From the NCBI GenBank assembly GCA_016592635.1, contig AP023240.1:124001-188000 (forward strand): a stretch of DNA of 64,000 bases, given 5' to 3'. The notes under the pieces were generated by a model, which was not told where the DNA came from, ran no database searches, and was given only the letters and a program-made list of their open reading frames with translations. Shown here piece by piece: positions 35,664-46,424 of the stretch (position 1 is its first letter; every line of letters starts with the position of its first letter). This DNA is from Methyloprofundus sp. (lineage in GTDB: Bacteria > Pseudomonadota > Gammaproteobacteria > Methylococcales > Methylomonadaceae). Position numbers and translations under genes: made by a program.

Positions 35664-35870
35664 TGATTTGTTTCTTTATAATATAAGGGGATGATCCAGT
35701 GAATTTTATCTATTTTAACAGAACATCATCAGTAAAAATACATTATGATGTGAATTGTTTTTTAGAAGTTATTATTTTTCTTGGTGTATTTTAGTTGACG
35801 CAGGTTTTATTTATTAATATAATCCCCTGTTCACTTTTAATAGAATATTGCTTTGATGGAGCTTACGCAA

Positions 35871-36182
35871 ATGTATGCGGTAATTCAAACTGGCGGTAAA
35901 CAATACCGTGTTGAAGAGGGTACTACCCTAAAAATAGAAAAACTTGAGCTTGGTATGGGCGACAGTGTTGAATTCGATAACGTGCTTATGGTGCAATCAG
36001 ACGATGCTGTTAAAATCGGTCAACCTTATGTAGATGGCGGCAAAGTTACTGCTACTGTTACATCTCAAGGTAGACACAAAAAAGTTAAAATCATCAAATT
36101 TAAAAGACGTAAACACCATATGAAACAAATGGGTCATCGTCAATATTACACAGAAATCCAGATTACTGGCATTTCTGCTTAA
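35871..36182 (+). CDS. rplU: 50S ribosomal protein L21
   Basis: Large-subunit protein of 103 residues. The start is ATG 35871 ([17 protein letters not shown]), the normal L21 N terminus, preceded by GGAG at suitable distance; the ATG at 35853 would add six extra residues. [17 protein letters not shown] is the rRNA-binding C-terminal motif. It is first in an rplU-rpmA operon. Confidence 0.97.
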   Translation: MYAVIQTGGKQYRVEEGTTLKIEKLELGMGDSVEFDNVLMVQSDDAVKIGQPYVDGGKVTATVTSQGRHKKVKIIKFKRRKHHMKQMGHRQYYTEIQITGISA

Positions 36183-36196
36183 CACGAGGATTTACA

Positions 36197-36454
36197 ATGG
36201 CTCATAAAAAAGCGGGTGGTAGTACCAAAAACGGTCGCGATTCCAACGCGAAACGATTAGGTGTTAAACGTTACGGCGGTGAAACGGTAAATGCGGGTAG
36301 CATTATTGTTCGTCAACGTGGTACACGTTTTCATGCTGGCACAAACGTAGGGTGTGGTAAAGATCATACTTTATTTGCAACAGTAGATGGACAGGTTTTA
36401 TTTGAGGTGAAAGGCTCTAAAAACCGTAAATTTGTTAGCATTGTTGCAGCATAA
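36197..36454 (+). CDS. rpmA: 50S ribosomal protein L27
   Basis: 85 residues beginning [16 protein letters not shown], the L27 N terminus that reaches the peptidyl-transferase centre; [16 protein letters not shown] follows. It lies 14 bases after rplU and ends at an intrinsic terminator before obgE. Confidence 0.97.
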   Translation: MAHKKAGGSTKNGRDSNAKRLGVKRYGGETVNAGSIIVRQRGTRFHAGTNVGCGKDHTLFATVDGQVLFEVKGSKNRKFVSIVAA

Positions 36455-36514
36455 TTATTTTGGGCAGTTGCTAGTGCGAACTTGATTCGGGCAAAGGCTG
36501 TATAAAATAAATAA

Positions 36515-36546
36515 AAACCTCGTCCGTAAAGGCGGGGTTTTTTTTT
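36515..36546 (+). terminator. Intrinsic terminator of rplU-rpmA
   Basis: aaacctcg and cggggttt form the stem around the gtaaa loop region, followed by a run of nine T residues to 36546. It separates rpmA from obgE. Confidence 0.85.
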
Positions 36547-36565
36547 GCCTATTTTTTGAAAGGCA

Positions 36566-36731
36566 TTAGGAACGAGGGTTTAATAATACCTGAAAGTATG
36601 ACGCAGGATTTTGGCTGCACAGTCGTGTCAGAAACATAGGCGCATAGCTAGCTACGTAACTGTTTTTCTGGCGCGATTGTGCAGTCAAAAGACAAGTCAG
36701 GCTCGGGTATTATTGAATTCTTGTTCCTTAG
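36566..36731. repeat. Long imperfect palindrome, MITE-like (about 165 bp)
   Basis: The left arm begins ttaggaacgagggttt and the right arm ends gaattcttgttcctta. The arms stay complementary over about 75-80 bases each (taataatacc with gggtattatt, ggctgcacagtcgtg with gcgattgtgcagtc), centred on tagctagcta. No ORF is inside. A shortened relative occurs at 50963-51037. It fits a non-autonomous palindromic element. Confidence 0.75.
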
Positions 36732-36739
36732 TAATTTAA

Positions 36740-38912
<2,173 letters not shown>

Positions 38913-38966
38913 GGTAGGCAGTGACTAAATCACTCGCTAAAAAAGGATTAATATGTATCAAGAAAT

Positions 38967-40265
38967 TTATTGATCAATCATCTTAATTACTTTATGCAAG
39001 CGTCTAACACCGATCGCTACAGCAAGTAAAACAAAGGGTATCGCAATACCTGAAATTAAGTCAGGTTTAATATCTATTAGTCCTGTACTCAGTACTGCCT
39101 TTGCCGCTGAATGAATCAGGTTCACAATATAAGTAGTGATCGCTACAATCGATAAACCTTCAACTGTTTCTTGGAGGCGTAATTGCATTTTTACACGTGA
39201 ATCCATCGAAGTGAGCAATGCTTGGTTTTGACGCTCGATAGATATATCAACGCGGGTGCGTAATAGTTGACTGGTATTACTGATTCTTTCCGATAGTAAG
39301 CTAAAACGTTTGGAAGTTGACTTGCTGGAGTTGGTGGCAGGTTGTAAACGCTTGGTTAAAAACTCCCCAATAGTTTGGATGCCCTGAATTTTGACTTCGC
39401 GGATATCAGTAATACGCTGTTCGACAATTTTGTAGTAAGCTTGTGCAGCACCAAAACGGTACTGGCTATTGGATATGTGGCTTTCAACTTCGGCGGCGAG
39501 TCGCGTTAGCTTATCTAATAGTTTGCCGTCATCACAATCTACTTGTGCTATGGCGGTGGTAATGTCTGATAAACGTTGCTCTGACTCTCTGACTTTAGGC
39601 GATAATTCTTGAGCAACTGGAAATGCCAGTAGTGACATGACCCGATACACTTCAATTTCAAATAAGCGTTGTAATAATCGGCCTGCTTGTTGGGATTGGA
39701 GTTTTTTATTGCAGATTAAAAAGCGGCTAAAGCCGTCATTGTGAATGCGAAAGTCAGTAAAGGCGAGCGCATCGCCGCCAGTGACTTGCGAGCCAACGAC
39801 AGTGTTACCTTCAAAGTAATGCACAATGTCTTGGCTCTTGGGTGATTGCTCGCAGGCTGGCATGATGACTGCATGCGCAGCAACCATTGATTTGCCTGGT
39901 AATTTATCTAACCAGTCGATCGGGGCGTAGGTTAAGGCAGGCTTGGCAAAAGGGTGTTCGCTGTCTACCTTATTGACGTAAAAGCTATAAGTACTAAATT
40001 CACCGTGTTGCTCCCAGTGAAACAGGAAATTATCCAAGGTGGCAGTAAAGTGCATGGCCGTATTTTGCGGTGGGCTGACTGCAAATCTTGCGCAGAGAGT
40101 CGCTAAGTGTTCGCGCTCTAAAGTTTTTTCTGCTTGGGAGGTTGATAAGGCTAGGTGCGTGGCAGTGACTGGCAGCTTTAATGAGACGGGAGAGCGCGCA
40201 TGTATCTCGTTGTGTAGAGCAAAGCGTAGCGGGTGATTTTCTGGAATGGGGAGTAGGGTAGGCAC
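38967..40265 (-). CDS. DUF3422 family membrane protein
   Basis: 432-residue protein matching the DUF3422 pattern: PLRFALHNEIHARSP at the N terminus, FSTYSFYV, GGDALAFTDFRIHNDGFSRFL in the middle and LLRTRVDISIERQNQALLTSM before two C-terminal membrane helices (about residues 375-392 and 405-425). Function unknown; predicted to be a membrane-anchored coiled-coil protein. It is convergent with proB and stands apart from the purine genes. Confidence 0.88.
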   Translation of the reverse strand: MPTLLPIPENHPLRFALHNEIHARSPVSLKLPVTATHLALSTSQAEKTLEREHLATLCARFAVSPPQNTAMHFTATLDNFLFHWEQHGEFSTYSFYVNKVDSEHPFAKPALTYAPIDWLDKLPGKSMVAAHAVIMPACEQSPKSQDIVHYFEGNTVVGSQVTGGDALAFTDFRIHNDGFSRFLICNKKLQSQQAGRLLQRLFEIEVYRVMSLLAFPVAQELSPKVRESEQRLSDITTAIAQVDCDDGKLLDKLTRLAAEVESHISNSQYRFGAAQAYYKIVEQRITDIREVKIQGIQTIGEFLTKRLQPATNSSKSTSKRFSLLSERISNTSQLLRTRVDISIERQNQALLTSMDSRVKMQLRLQETVEGLSIVAITTYIVNLIHSAAKAVLSTGLIDIKPDLISGIAIPFVLLAVAIGVRRLHKVIKMIDQ

Positions 40266-40351
40266 GATCTTTTGACTTTTGTTGGAGTTGAATTCTCGCT
40301 CCTAAAGGGGCGGCCAAACTAAATATAAGCTAATTGCTTTGAATTACTAGC

Positions 40352-40410
40352 AAAAGGGCTGGTAGTCGCGATGTTATCAATGCACGATCGCGGCTAAAAG
40401 CCCCTCCTAC
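40352..40410. repeat. REP-like palindromic element
   Basis: The right arm cgatcgcggctaaaagcccc with ctcctac matches the reverse complement of the left arm aagggctggtagtcgcgat imperfectly. The same head (cctcctac) and core (atcgcgg) occur in the element at 24512-24572. Confidence 0.5.
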
Positions 40411-40420
40411 AAAAATCCTT

Positions 40421-41695
40421 TTATTTTAATGCTTTAAAGCCAATGTCGGTACGGTAATAGATTTTATCCCAAGAGATTTTTTCGGTCAAGGCATAGGCTT
40501 TTTCTTGCGCTTGCTGCAAGTTATCGCCCAAAGCACAGGCACATAACACGCGACCACCAGCAGTAACGGTATTGTCATTGGCTTGCTTGGTACCTGCATG
40601 AAATACTTTGCTGTCGCTAGCCTCTTTGCTTGGTAAGCCATTAATAACATCGCCTTTTGCGTAGTTATCAGGGTAACCGCCTGCTGCTAATACCACGCCT
40701 AAAGCACTACGTTCGTCCCATTTAGTTGTGAGATTAGCCAAGTCTTGTGTTAAAGCTGCTAAGCACAACTCTACTAAATCACTTTGCAAACGCATCATGA
40801 TAGGCTGGGTTTCTGGGTCACCAAAGCGACAGTTATATTCTAAGACTTTAATGTTACCATTTGGTGAAATCATTAAACCCGCATATAAAAAGCCAGTGTA
40901 AGGCATGCCATCAGCAATCATACCTTGTAGGGTCGGGTTGATGACTTCATCCATAACGCGTTGGTGAATGGTATCAGTCACAATGGGGGCAGGAGAGTAA
41001 GCACCCATACCACCTGTGTTGGGGCCAAGGTCACCATTATCACGAGCTTTATGGTCTTGTGAGCTGGCCATCGGTAGTGCTTGTTTACCATCGGCAATCA
41101 CAATAAAACTGGCTTCTTCACCCGTTAAAAACTCTTCAATGACGACGCGATTGCCCGCTTTACCAAAGCTATTGCCAGATAGCATATCAGTTACTGCGGC
41201 AATGGCTTCTGCTTCAGTTTGTGCAACGATCACACCTTTTCCCGCAGCAAGGCCATCGGCTTTTATGACGATAGGAGCACCTTGTTGTTGAATATAGGTA
41301 ATGGCTGCATCAGTATCAGTAAAAGCTTGATAGGCAGCCGTCGGGATATTGTGGCGTGCCATAAAGTCTTTGCAGAATTTCTTGGAGCCTTCAAGCTGTG
41401 CAGCTTTTGCACTTGGGCCAAAACATTTAAGGCCAGCAGCTTGAAATGTATCAACGATACCAGCTACTAAAGGCACTTCAGGGCCAATAATGGTTAAGTC
41501 GATTTGTTCTTGTTGAGCAAAATTAAGCAAACCTGCAGTATCGTCCACTGATAAATCAATATTAGTGAGTTTGTCTTCTAAAGCAGTGCCTGCATTACCA
41601 GGGGCAACATAAACAGTTTGGACTTTAGGAGATTGACTGGCTTTCCAAGCAAGGGCGTGTTCGCGTCCACCACTGCCGACTATAAGAATTTTCAT
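40421..41695 (-). CDS. purD: Phosphoribosylamine-glycine ligase
   Basis: Second step of purine synthesis (GAR synthetase), an ATP-grasp enzyme of 424 residues. The N terminus MKILIVGSGGREHALAWK, KADGLAAGKGV, the QDHKARDNGDLGPNTGGMGAYSP motif and EYNCRFGDPETQ are diagnostic. It lies last in a dusB-fis-purH-purD block, the normal gammaproteobacterial order, 93 bases after purH with a small inverted repeat between. Confidence 0.97.
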   Translation of the reverse strand: MKILIVGSGGREHALAWKASQSPKVQTVYVAPGNAGTALEDKLTNIDLSVDDTAGLLNFAQQEQIDLTIIGPEVPLVAGIVDTFQAAGLKCFGPSAKAAQLEGSKKFCKDFMARHNIPTAAYQAFTDTDAAITYIQQQGAPIVIKADGLAAGKGVIVAQTEAEAIAAVTDMLSGNSFGKAGNRVVIEEFLTGEEASFIVIADGKQALPMASSQDHKARDNGDLGPNTGGMGAYSPAPIVTDTIHQRVMDEVINPTLQGMIADGMPYTGFLYAGLMISPNGNIKVLEYNCRFGDPETQPIMMRLQSDLVELCLAALTQDLANLTTKWDERSALGVVLAAGGYPDNYAKGDVINGLPSKEASDSKVFHAGTKQANDNTVTAGGRVLCACALGDNLQQAQEKAYALTEKISWDKIYYRTDIGFKALK

Positions 41696-41726
41696 AAGGT
41701 TACGAAAGGAATTTTAATGAAGTGTA

Positions 41727-41776
41727 TAAGCTGGGTTACGCTGTTAATGCTACGTATAAAAATTTACCCCAGCTTA
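41727..41776 (-). terminator. Inverted repeat between purH and purD
   Basis: taagctggg (41727-41735) pairs with cccagctta (41768-41776). The 32-base loop and absence of a T-run make it a weak attenuator or RNA structure at most. Confidence 0.35.
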
Positions 41777-41788
41777 CAATAGGTATTA

Positions 41789-43348
41789 TTAATGTCTAAA
41801 GTGGCGCATACCTGTAAAGACCATGGCGATATTATGTTCATCTGCTGCGGCAATGACTTCATTATCGCGCATCGAACCGCCTGGTTGAATAACGGCAGTA
41901 ATACCTGCTTCAGCAGCTGCATCCAGGCCATCTCTAAAAGGGAAGAATGCATCTGAAGCCATGACTGAACCAGGTACGCTCAAGCCTTCGTCAGCGGCTT
42001 TGATACCTGCAATTTTGGCAGAATAAACGCGGCTCATTTGGCCTGCGCCCACACCGATAGTGCGCCCTGCTTTGCAATATACAATAGCATTAGATTTAAC
42101 AAATTTAGCTACTTTCCAAGCAAATAATAAATCAGCTAACTCTTGTTCGGTAGGTTCGCGCTTACTAACGACCTTTACTTCAGCGGCAGTGATGGTACCA
42201 AAGTCTTTGTCTTGTACTAATAGGCCGCCTGAAACGCGCTTAAAATCTAAGCTAGGCTCATTGCCGCTGTTCCAGATACCGCACTCTAATACACGTACAT
42301 TTTTCTTTTCTGCGAGCACTTCTCGGGCAGCAATACTAATAGTAGGGGCAATAATGACTTCTACAAATTGGCGACTAATAATTTCTGCAGCAGTCGCTTG
42401 GTCTAATTCACGGTTGAAGGCGATAATGCCACCAAAAGAGGAGGTAGGGTCAGTTGCATAAGCTAGGTCATAGGCATCTAGAATGCTGTCTGCTTGTGCA
42501 ACGCCACATGGGTTGGCATGCTTAACAATGACACAGGTGGGTTTGTCCTCAAAGGACTTAACACACTCTAAGGCAGCATCGGTATCGGCGATATTATTGT
42601 AAGAAAGCTCTTTGCCTTGTAGTTGCTTGGCGGCTGCAATAGAGCCTGAAGCGGCTGCTTTTTCTTGGTAGAACGCCGCATTTTGGTGTGGGTTCTCGCC
42701 ATAACGCATGTTTTGAGTTTTGTTGAATTGCAAATTAAGCGTAGCAGGAAATTCCTGTTGATTGACTTTGGCTAAATACAAGGAAATAGCGGTATCGTAA
42801 CTGGCAGTGTGTTCAAAACTTTTAAGTGCCAGATTAAAGCGGGTTTGCTGCTCTAATTGATTTTCGTTATTGAGCAGCTCGGTTAAGATGGTTTCGTAAT
42901 CACTTGGATCGACGACAATAGCAACATCATTGTGGTTTTTAGCAGCACCACGAATCATGCTAGGGCCGCCAATATCAATGTTTTCAATGGCAGTTGCTAA
43001 GTCACAATCAGGGTTGGCAACGGTGGCTTCGAAGGGGTAGAGATTAACAACTACCATATCAATGGCTTTAATGTCATTAGCCGCCATCACGGCATCATCA
43101 ATACCGCGACGGCCTAAGATGCCACCATGTATTTTAGGGTGCAATGTTTTCACTCTGCCATCCATCATTTCAGGAAATCCAGTGTAATCAGATACTTCAG
43201 TAACATTAATATTGTTATCGGCTAGCAATTTTGCTGTACCACCAGTAGATAGTAGTTCAATGCCTAACTGATCTAATTCGCGACAAAAATCCAGAATGCC
43301 AGCTTTGTTGGAAACGCTAATTAAAGCGCGATTAACTTTTTTTTTCAT
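41789..43348 (-). CDS. purH: Bifunctional AICAR transformylase / IMP cyclohydrolase
   Basis: Catalyses the last two steps to IMP. It has 519 residues with the N-terminal IMP cyclohydrolase domain ([34 protein letters not shown]) and the C-terminal transformylase ([41 protein letters not shown]). It follows fis by 24 bases. Confidence 0.97.
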   Translation of the reverse strand: MKKKVNRALISVSNKAGILDFCRELDQLGIELLSTGGTAKLLADNNINVTEVSDYTGFPEMMDGRVKTLHPKIHGGILGRRGIDDAVMAANDIKAIDMVVVNLYPFEATVANPDCDLATAIENIDIGGPSMIRGAAKNHNDVAIVVDPSDYETILTELLNNENQLEQQTRFNLALKSFEHTASYDTAISLYLAKVNQQEFPATLNLQFNKTQNMRYGENPHQNAAFYQEKAAASGSIAAAKQLQGKELSYNNIADTDAALECVKSFEDKPTCVIVKHANPCGVAQADSILDAYDLAYATDPTSSFGGIIAFNRELDQATAAEIISRQFVEVIIAPTISIAAREVLAEKKNVRVLECGIWNSGNEPSLDFKRVSGGLLVQDKDFGTITAAEVKVVSKREPTEQELADLLFAWKVAKFVKSNAIVYCKAGRTIGVGAGQMSRVYSAKIAGIKAADEGLSVPGSVMASDAFFPFRDGLDAAAEAGITAVIQPGGSMRDNEVIAAADEHNIAMVFTGMRHFRH

Positions 43349-43372
43349 GAAAATCTCTGCGGAGTAAAGTGT

Positions 43373-43654
43373 TTAGGATAAGCCATATTGCTCTAGTTTT
43401 TTACGTAGAGTGCTACGACTAATGCCAAGAATTTGAGCGGTTTTAGTTTGATTGTAGCCAGCGTGCTGTAAGGTTGCCTCTATTAAAGGTTTTTCAACTT
43501 CCGCCAGCACCATGGCATGTAAGTCCGTTGTTTCATGACCATCAAGCTGTGCTAAATAGTGATTAACTGCCTTTTTTACCTGAGCGGAGAGCAGGGCAGG
43601 ATGTGTGTGGTTACTATTAGCAGTCATATCAATACTGGAATGCGTTGTTTGCAT
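43373..43654 (-). CDS. fis: DNA-binding protein Fis
   Basis: Nucleoid-associated regulator of 93 residues. The C-terminal helix-turn-helix (NQTKTAQILGISRSTLRKKLEQYGLS) is the classic Fis module, and LHAMVLAEVEKPLIEATLQHAGY corresponds to the dimer region. The ATG at 43654 overlaps the dusB end by 26 bases; an internal ATG at 43627 would avoid the overlap and give 84 residues. The dusB-fis operon is conserved. Confidence 0.94.
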   Translation of the reverse strand: MQTTHSSIDMTANSNHTHPALLSAQVKKAVNHYLAQLDGHETTDLHAMVLAEVEKPLIEATLQHAGYNQTKTAQILGISRSTLRKKLEQYGLS

Positions 43655-44639
43655 GTTTTAGTGGTGTTGTATGGTCAAAAAGTTCAAAGGCAGAGTTAAC
43701 GAGGGCTAACTGGGTTTCCGAGGAGTTCGTTTGATAAATCTGCGCTTTAGTAGTAGTGGGTAATGACCCTAAATGATCGAAATACCAACCGATATGTTTA
43801 CGCGCTATTCTAACACCATTAAGTTCCCCATAAAATAGATACAGTTCCTGTAAATGTTGCTGTAAAGTCGCTTTTATTTTTTGTAAATCAGCCTGTATCA
43901 GGTGTTCACCTGTTTGTAAAAAATGTTCGATTTCTTGAAAAAACCATGGTCGACCTTGTGCGGCACGGCCAATCATAATGGCATCCGCATCTGTATATTT
44001 TAAGACGTATTCTGCTTTTTCAGCGGAATTGATGTCACCATTCGCTATGACAGGAATAGTGACCGCTTGTTTGACTGCTTTAATGGTGTCATATTCGGCC
44101 TCGCCTTTAAAGGCGCAGGCACGGGTGCGACCATGTACGGTTAATGCAGCAATGCCAGCTTGTTCAGCTATTTTAGCTATGCTCACTGCATTACGATTAT
44201 CTTTGTCCCAGCCTGTACGAATTTTTAAGGTAACTGGGATGTTGACGGCACTGACGACGCTATCAAGAATATTTTTTACTAGCTCTTCGTTACGTAATAA
44301 TGCTGAGCCAGCGGCAACCGAGCAAACTTTTTTCGCTGGGCAGCCCATATTAATATCAATAATCTGTGCACCGCGTTGCGCATTAAATTGGGCCGCTTCT
44401 GCCATTTGCTGTGGGCTAGTACCAAGGATTTGTACTGCACGTAAGCCTACTTCACCATTATGGTTCGCTTTCAGTAAAGTGCGCTTATGTTTGCGTAGAG
44501 CAGGGTTGGATGCAACCATTTCTGAAACAGCCAGACCTGCACCAAATTGTTTGCACAGGTTTCTAAATGGCAGATCAGTTATACCTGCCATTGGCGCTAA
44601 AATAAGATTATTATTAAGTTGATAAGGGCCTATTTTCAT
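43629..44639 (-). CDS. dusB: tRNA-dihydrouridine synthase B
   Basis: Flavoenzyme that reduces specific uridines in tRNA. It has 336 residues with APMAGITDLPFRNLC near the N terminus, DINMGCPAKKVC including the catalytic Cys, LKIRTGWD, LTVHGRTR, NGDINSAE and MIGRAAQGRPWFFQ, all in order. First gene of the dusB-fis-purH-purD group. Confidence 0.96.
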   Translation of the reverse strand: MKIGPYQLNNNLILAPMAGITDLPFRNLCKQFGAGLAVSEMVASNPALRKHKRTLLKANHNGEVGLRAVQILGTSPQQMAEAAQFNAQRGAQIIDINMGCPAKKVCSVAAGSALLRNEELVKNILDSVVSAVNIPVTLKIRTGWDKDNRNAVSIAKIAEQAGIAALTVHGRTRACAFKGEAEYDTIKAVKQAVTIPVIANGDINSAEKAEYVLKYTDADAIMIGRAAQGRPWFFQEIEHFLQTGEHLIQADLQKIKATLQQHLQELYLFYGELNGVRIARKHIGWYFDHLGSLPTTTKAQIYQTNSSETQLALVNSAFELFDHTTPLKHANNAFQY

Positions 44640-44692
44640 AAGGAGCGCGACAAAATCTGTGAGGGCTGAGTATCATACAGCAAAAAAACATT

Positions 44693-45481
44693 TTAGTTTT
44701 GTTTGCTAATACATTTTTGATAATTTAATTTAATTAATTCGGGGGTGTAGTCTCGCTCTAGCCGACGCATGGTAAAATGTGCGTGGGCAATATCTTGGAA
44801 ATAGCGAATAAATAATAGGTTGATACTGGCACCGCCTAATGCACCTATAACAGGTATGGATTGTGCTGCCAGCTTTTCAGAGACTGGCAGAGTAAAGCGG
44901 CTGGCAACTTGGCTAATGGCTTTGCTAATAAGAGATGAGCTTTCTTTATTCAGAGCAGGTGCGGTTAGTTGGGTTGCGGCATCGGCAAGTGCCTTTGCTA
45001 ATATGGAGCGAATCGCATAGTAGCCAGTTTCCGATCCATGTCGGGCGCTATCGCTAAGCGCAAACACTTCTAGGCAGGCCATTTTGGTTTTTGCATGGCT
45101 CAAGTTTTCGCCATGGAAGCGAGCAATATCAGCAATAGAACGCATCATGATAATAGTTGATATAGGTAGCTCTATAGTAATAGCTGTTAGTCCAAAAACT
45201 CCGCCTACTGCACCACTTAATCCAGCAAAGAATTGATGAGTTTTATTGAGTGGGGAGCTGCTTTTGCGGGCATTTAAGGTGAAAATGGCACTTTCTAAGG
45301 ATTTTTCTAAAGCTGTGCGTGTTAAGTCATTGAGTGATAAGGAGACTTGTGTAGGTAGGATCGCTATAGTTTTTTCGACTGCACTGCCGACTGATTTGGT
45401 TATTTTTGAGCTAAAGGTGGGGTTTTCCAGAATATGCGCGGCTTCTTGTAAAACAATAAGGTCGTGAGCTGTCAGTTTCAT
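44693..45481 (-). CDS. EcsC-family protein
   Basis: 262-residue protein with hydrophobic helices in FAGLSGAVGGVFGLTAITIELPISTIIMMRSIADIA and GALGGASINLLFIRYFQDIAHAHFTMRRLER, the pattern of the EcsC family. The function is unknown; members often associate with membranes. It lies upstream of dusB on the same strand, 53 bases away, but probably outside the operon proper. Confidence 0.8.
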   Translation of the reverse strand: MKLTAHDLIVLQEAAHILENPTFSSKITKSVGSAVEKTIAILPTQVSLSLNDLTRTALEKSLESAIFTLNARKSSSPLNKTHQFFAGLSGAVGGVFGLTAITIELPISTIIMMRSIADIARFHGENLSHAKTKMACLEVFALSDSARHGSETGYYAIRSILAKALADAATQLTAPALNKESSSLISKAISQVASRFTLPVSEKLAAQSIPVIGALGGASINLLFIRYFQDIAHAHFTMRRLERDYTPELIKLNYQKCISKQN

Positions 45482-45537
45482 TGTGATTTAGAGCGTTATT
45501 ATCCTAATTATCTTAACATTTTTATTTTGTAAATTTG

Positions 45538-45600
45538 AGTAGGGTGGGTAGGGCATCTTTTTGCGACTAGTGAGTGTCGTGTAGTGAAGCCCGCCCTACA
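45538..45600. repeat. REP-like element
   Basis: agtagggtgggtagggc at the left and gcccgccctac at the right form imperfect complementary ends around ttgcgactagtgagtgtcg. It is intergenic between the SafE-type and EcsC genes. Confidence 0.45.
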
Positions 45601-45616
45601 ATGTATAGGTATTTAC

Positions 45617-46423
45617 TTATGGCATATTGTGCATAGAATGATCCATTTCCATAACGGAGTCTTCTTGTGCAGGCTCCTTATCGGTCGCCATGCCCATCAT
45701 TTCCATAGATTGCATATGATGCATCATTTCTTTAAAGCCAGTATCAGATGCCAAGAACCTAACTCCGTTATACATGGTATTCGCACCCATGACAATCATT
45801 AGTACTGCGGCCACTTTTAGCATCAAGCCGCGAGCTGCAGTACCTAACTTACCAAAGGCAAAAGTGACCACTAGCATTGTTGGTAAAGTGCCGACCCCCA
45901 AAGCCAGCATCATTAGGCCGCCTTCGATAGGGGATGGTGCTGAAGTGGCATTGACTGCCATTGCAAAGGTCAGCGGGCAAGGCATTAAGCCATTTAGTAA
46001 TCCGCCCATGCTGGCACCAAGAGTAGAGCCACGCCTAGCAGCAGCCATAAAAATTTTATTAAGTACTTTGGTAGGCATGTATTTCATAGAGAACTGCCAA
46101 GGGGAAAGCCCAACGATACCTAATGCCAAAACAATAACAAAAAATCCGATAACAACTTGCAAGATGCCTTGAATATGACCAAGCAAGCCTGTTGAAACCA
46201 GTGCGACACCAATTAAGGCAGCAGTGATGCCGACTAGGGTGTACATACTAATGCGTGCAAAGTGATATGCCAAGTAAGGCCAGACGCTTTTTTTCTCGGA
46301 TTTCATAAAGAAGCCCGCGACCAGTGCGCCACACATGCCTGCACAATGGCCGCTACCAAAAAAGCCAGTCAATAAGGCAATTGTATAAACTGTATAATCC
46401 AAGCTGGTTAAAAATTCTAGCAC
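45617..46423 (-). CDS. SafE/DsbD_2-type membrane transporter with Met/His-rich tail
   Basis: About 268 residues, six to seven membrane helices, of the sulfite exporter TauE/SafE (DsbD_2) family found beside copper ATPases. GFFGSGHCAGMCGALV near the N terminus and a NGLMPCPLTFAM segment carry the Cys/Pro motifs. The C-terminal tail is rich in Met and His (MMHHMQSMEMMGM, MEMDHSMHNMP), a likely metal-binding tail. I take GTG 46423, one base after the copA stop, as the start; TTG 46456 would overlap copA. Probably coupled to the ATPase. Confidence 0.82.
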   Translation of the reverse strand: MLEFLTSLDYTVYTIALLTGFFGSGHCAGMCGALVAGFFMKSEKKSVWPYLAYHFARISMYTLVGITAALIGVALVSTGLLGHIQGILQVVIGFFVIVLALGIVGLSPWQFSMKYMPTKVLNKIFMAAARRGSTLGASMGGLLNGLMPCPLTFAMAVNATSAPSPIEGGLMMLALGVGTLPTMLVVTFAFGKLGTAARGLMLKVAAVLMIVMGANTMYNGVRFLASDTGFKEMMHHMQSMEMMGMATDKEPAQEDSVMEMDHSMHNMP

Positions 46424-46424
46424 G

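Noticed and set aside
43978..44622. 214-residue frame opposite dusB
   Set aside because: Antisense to a clear dusB; the composition is an Ala/Ser-rich shadow and no motif is seen.
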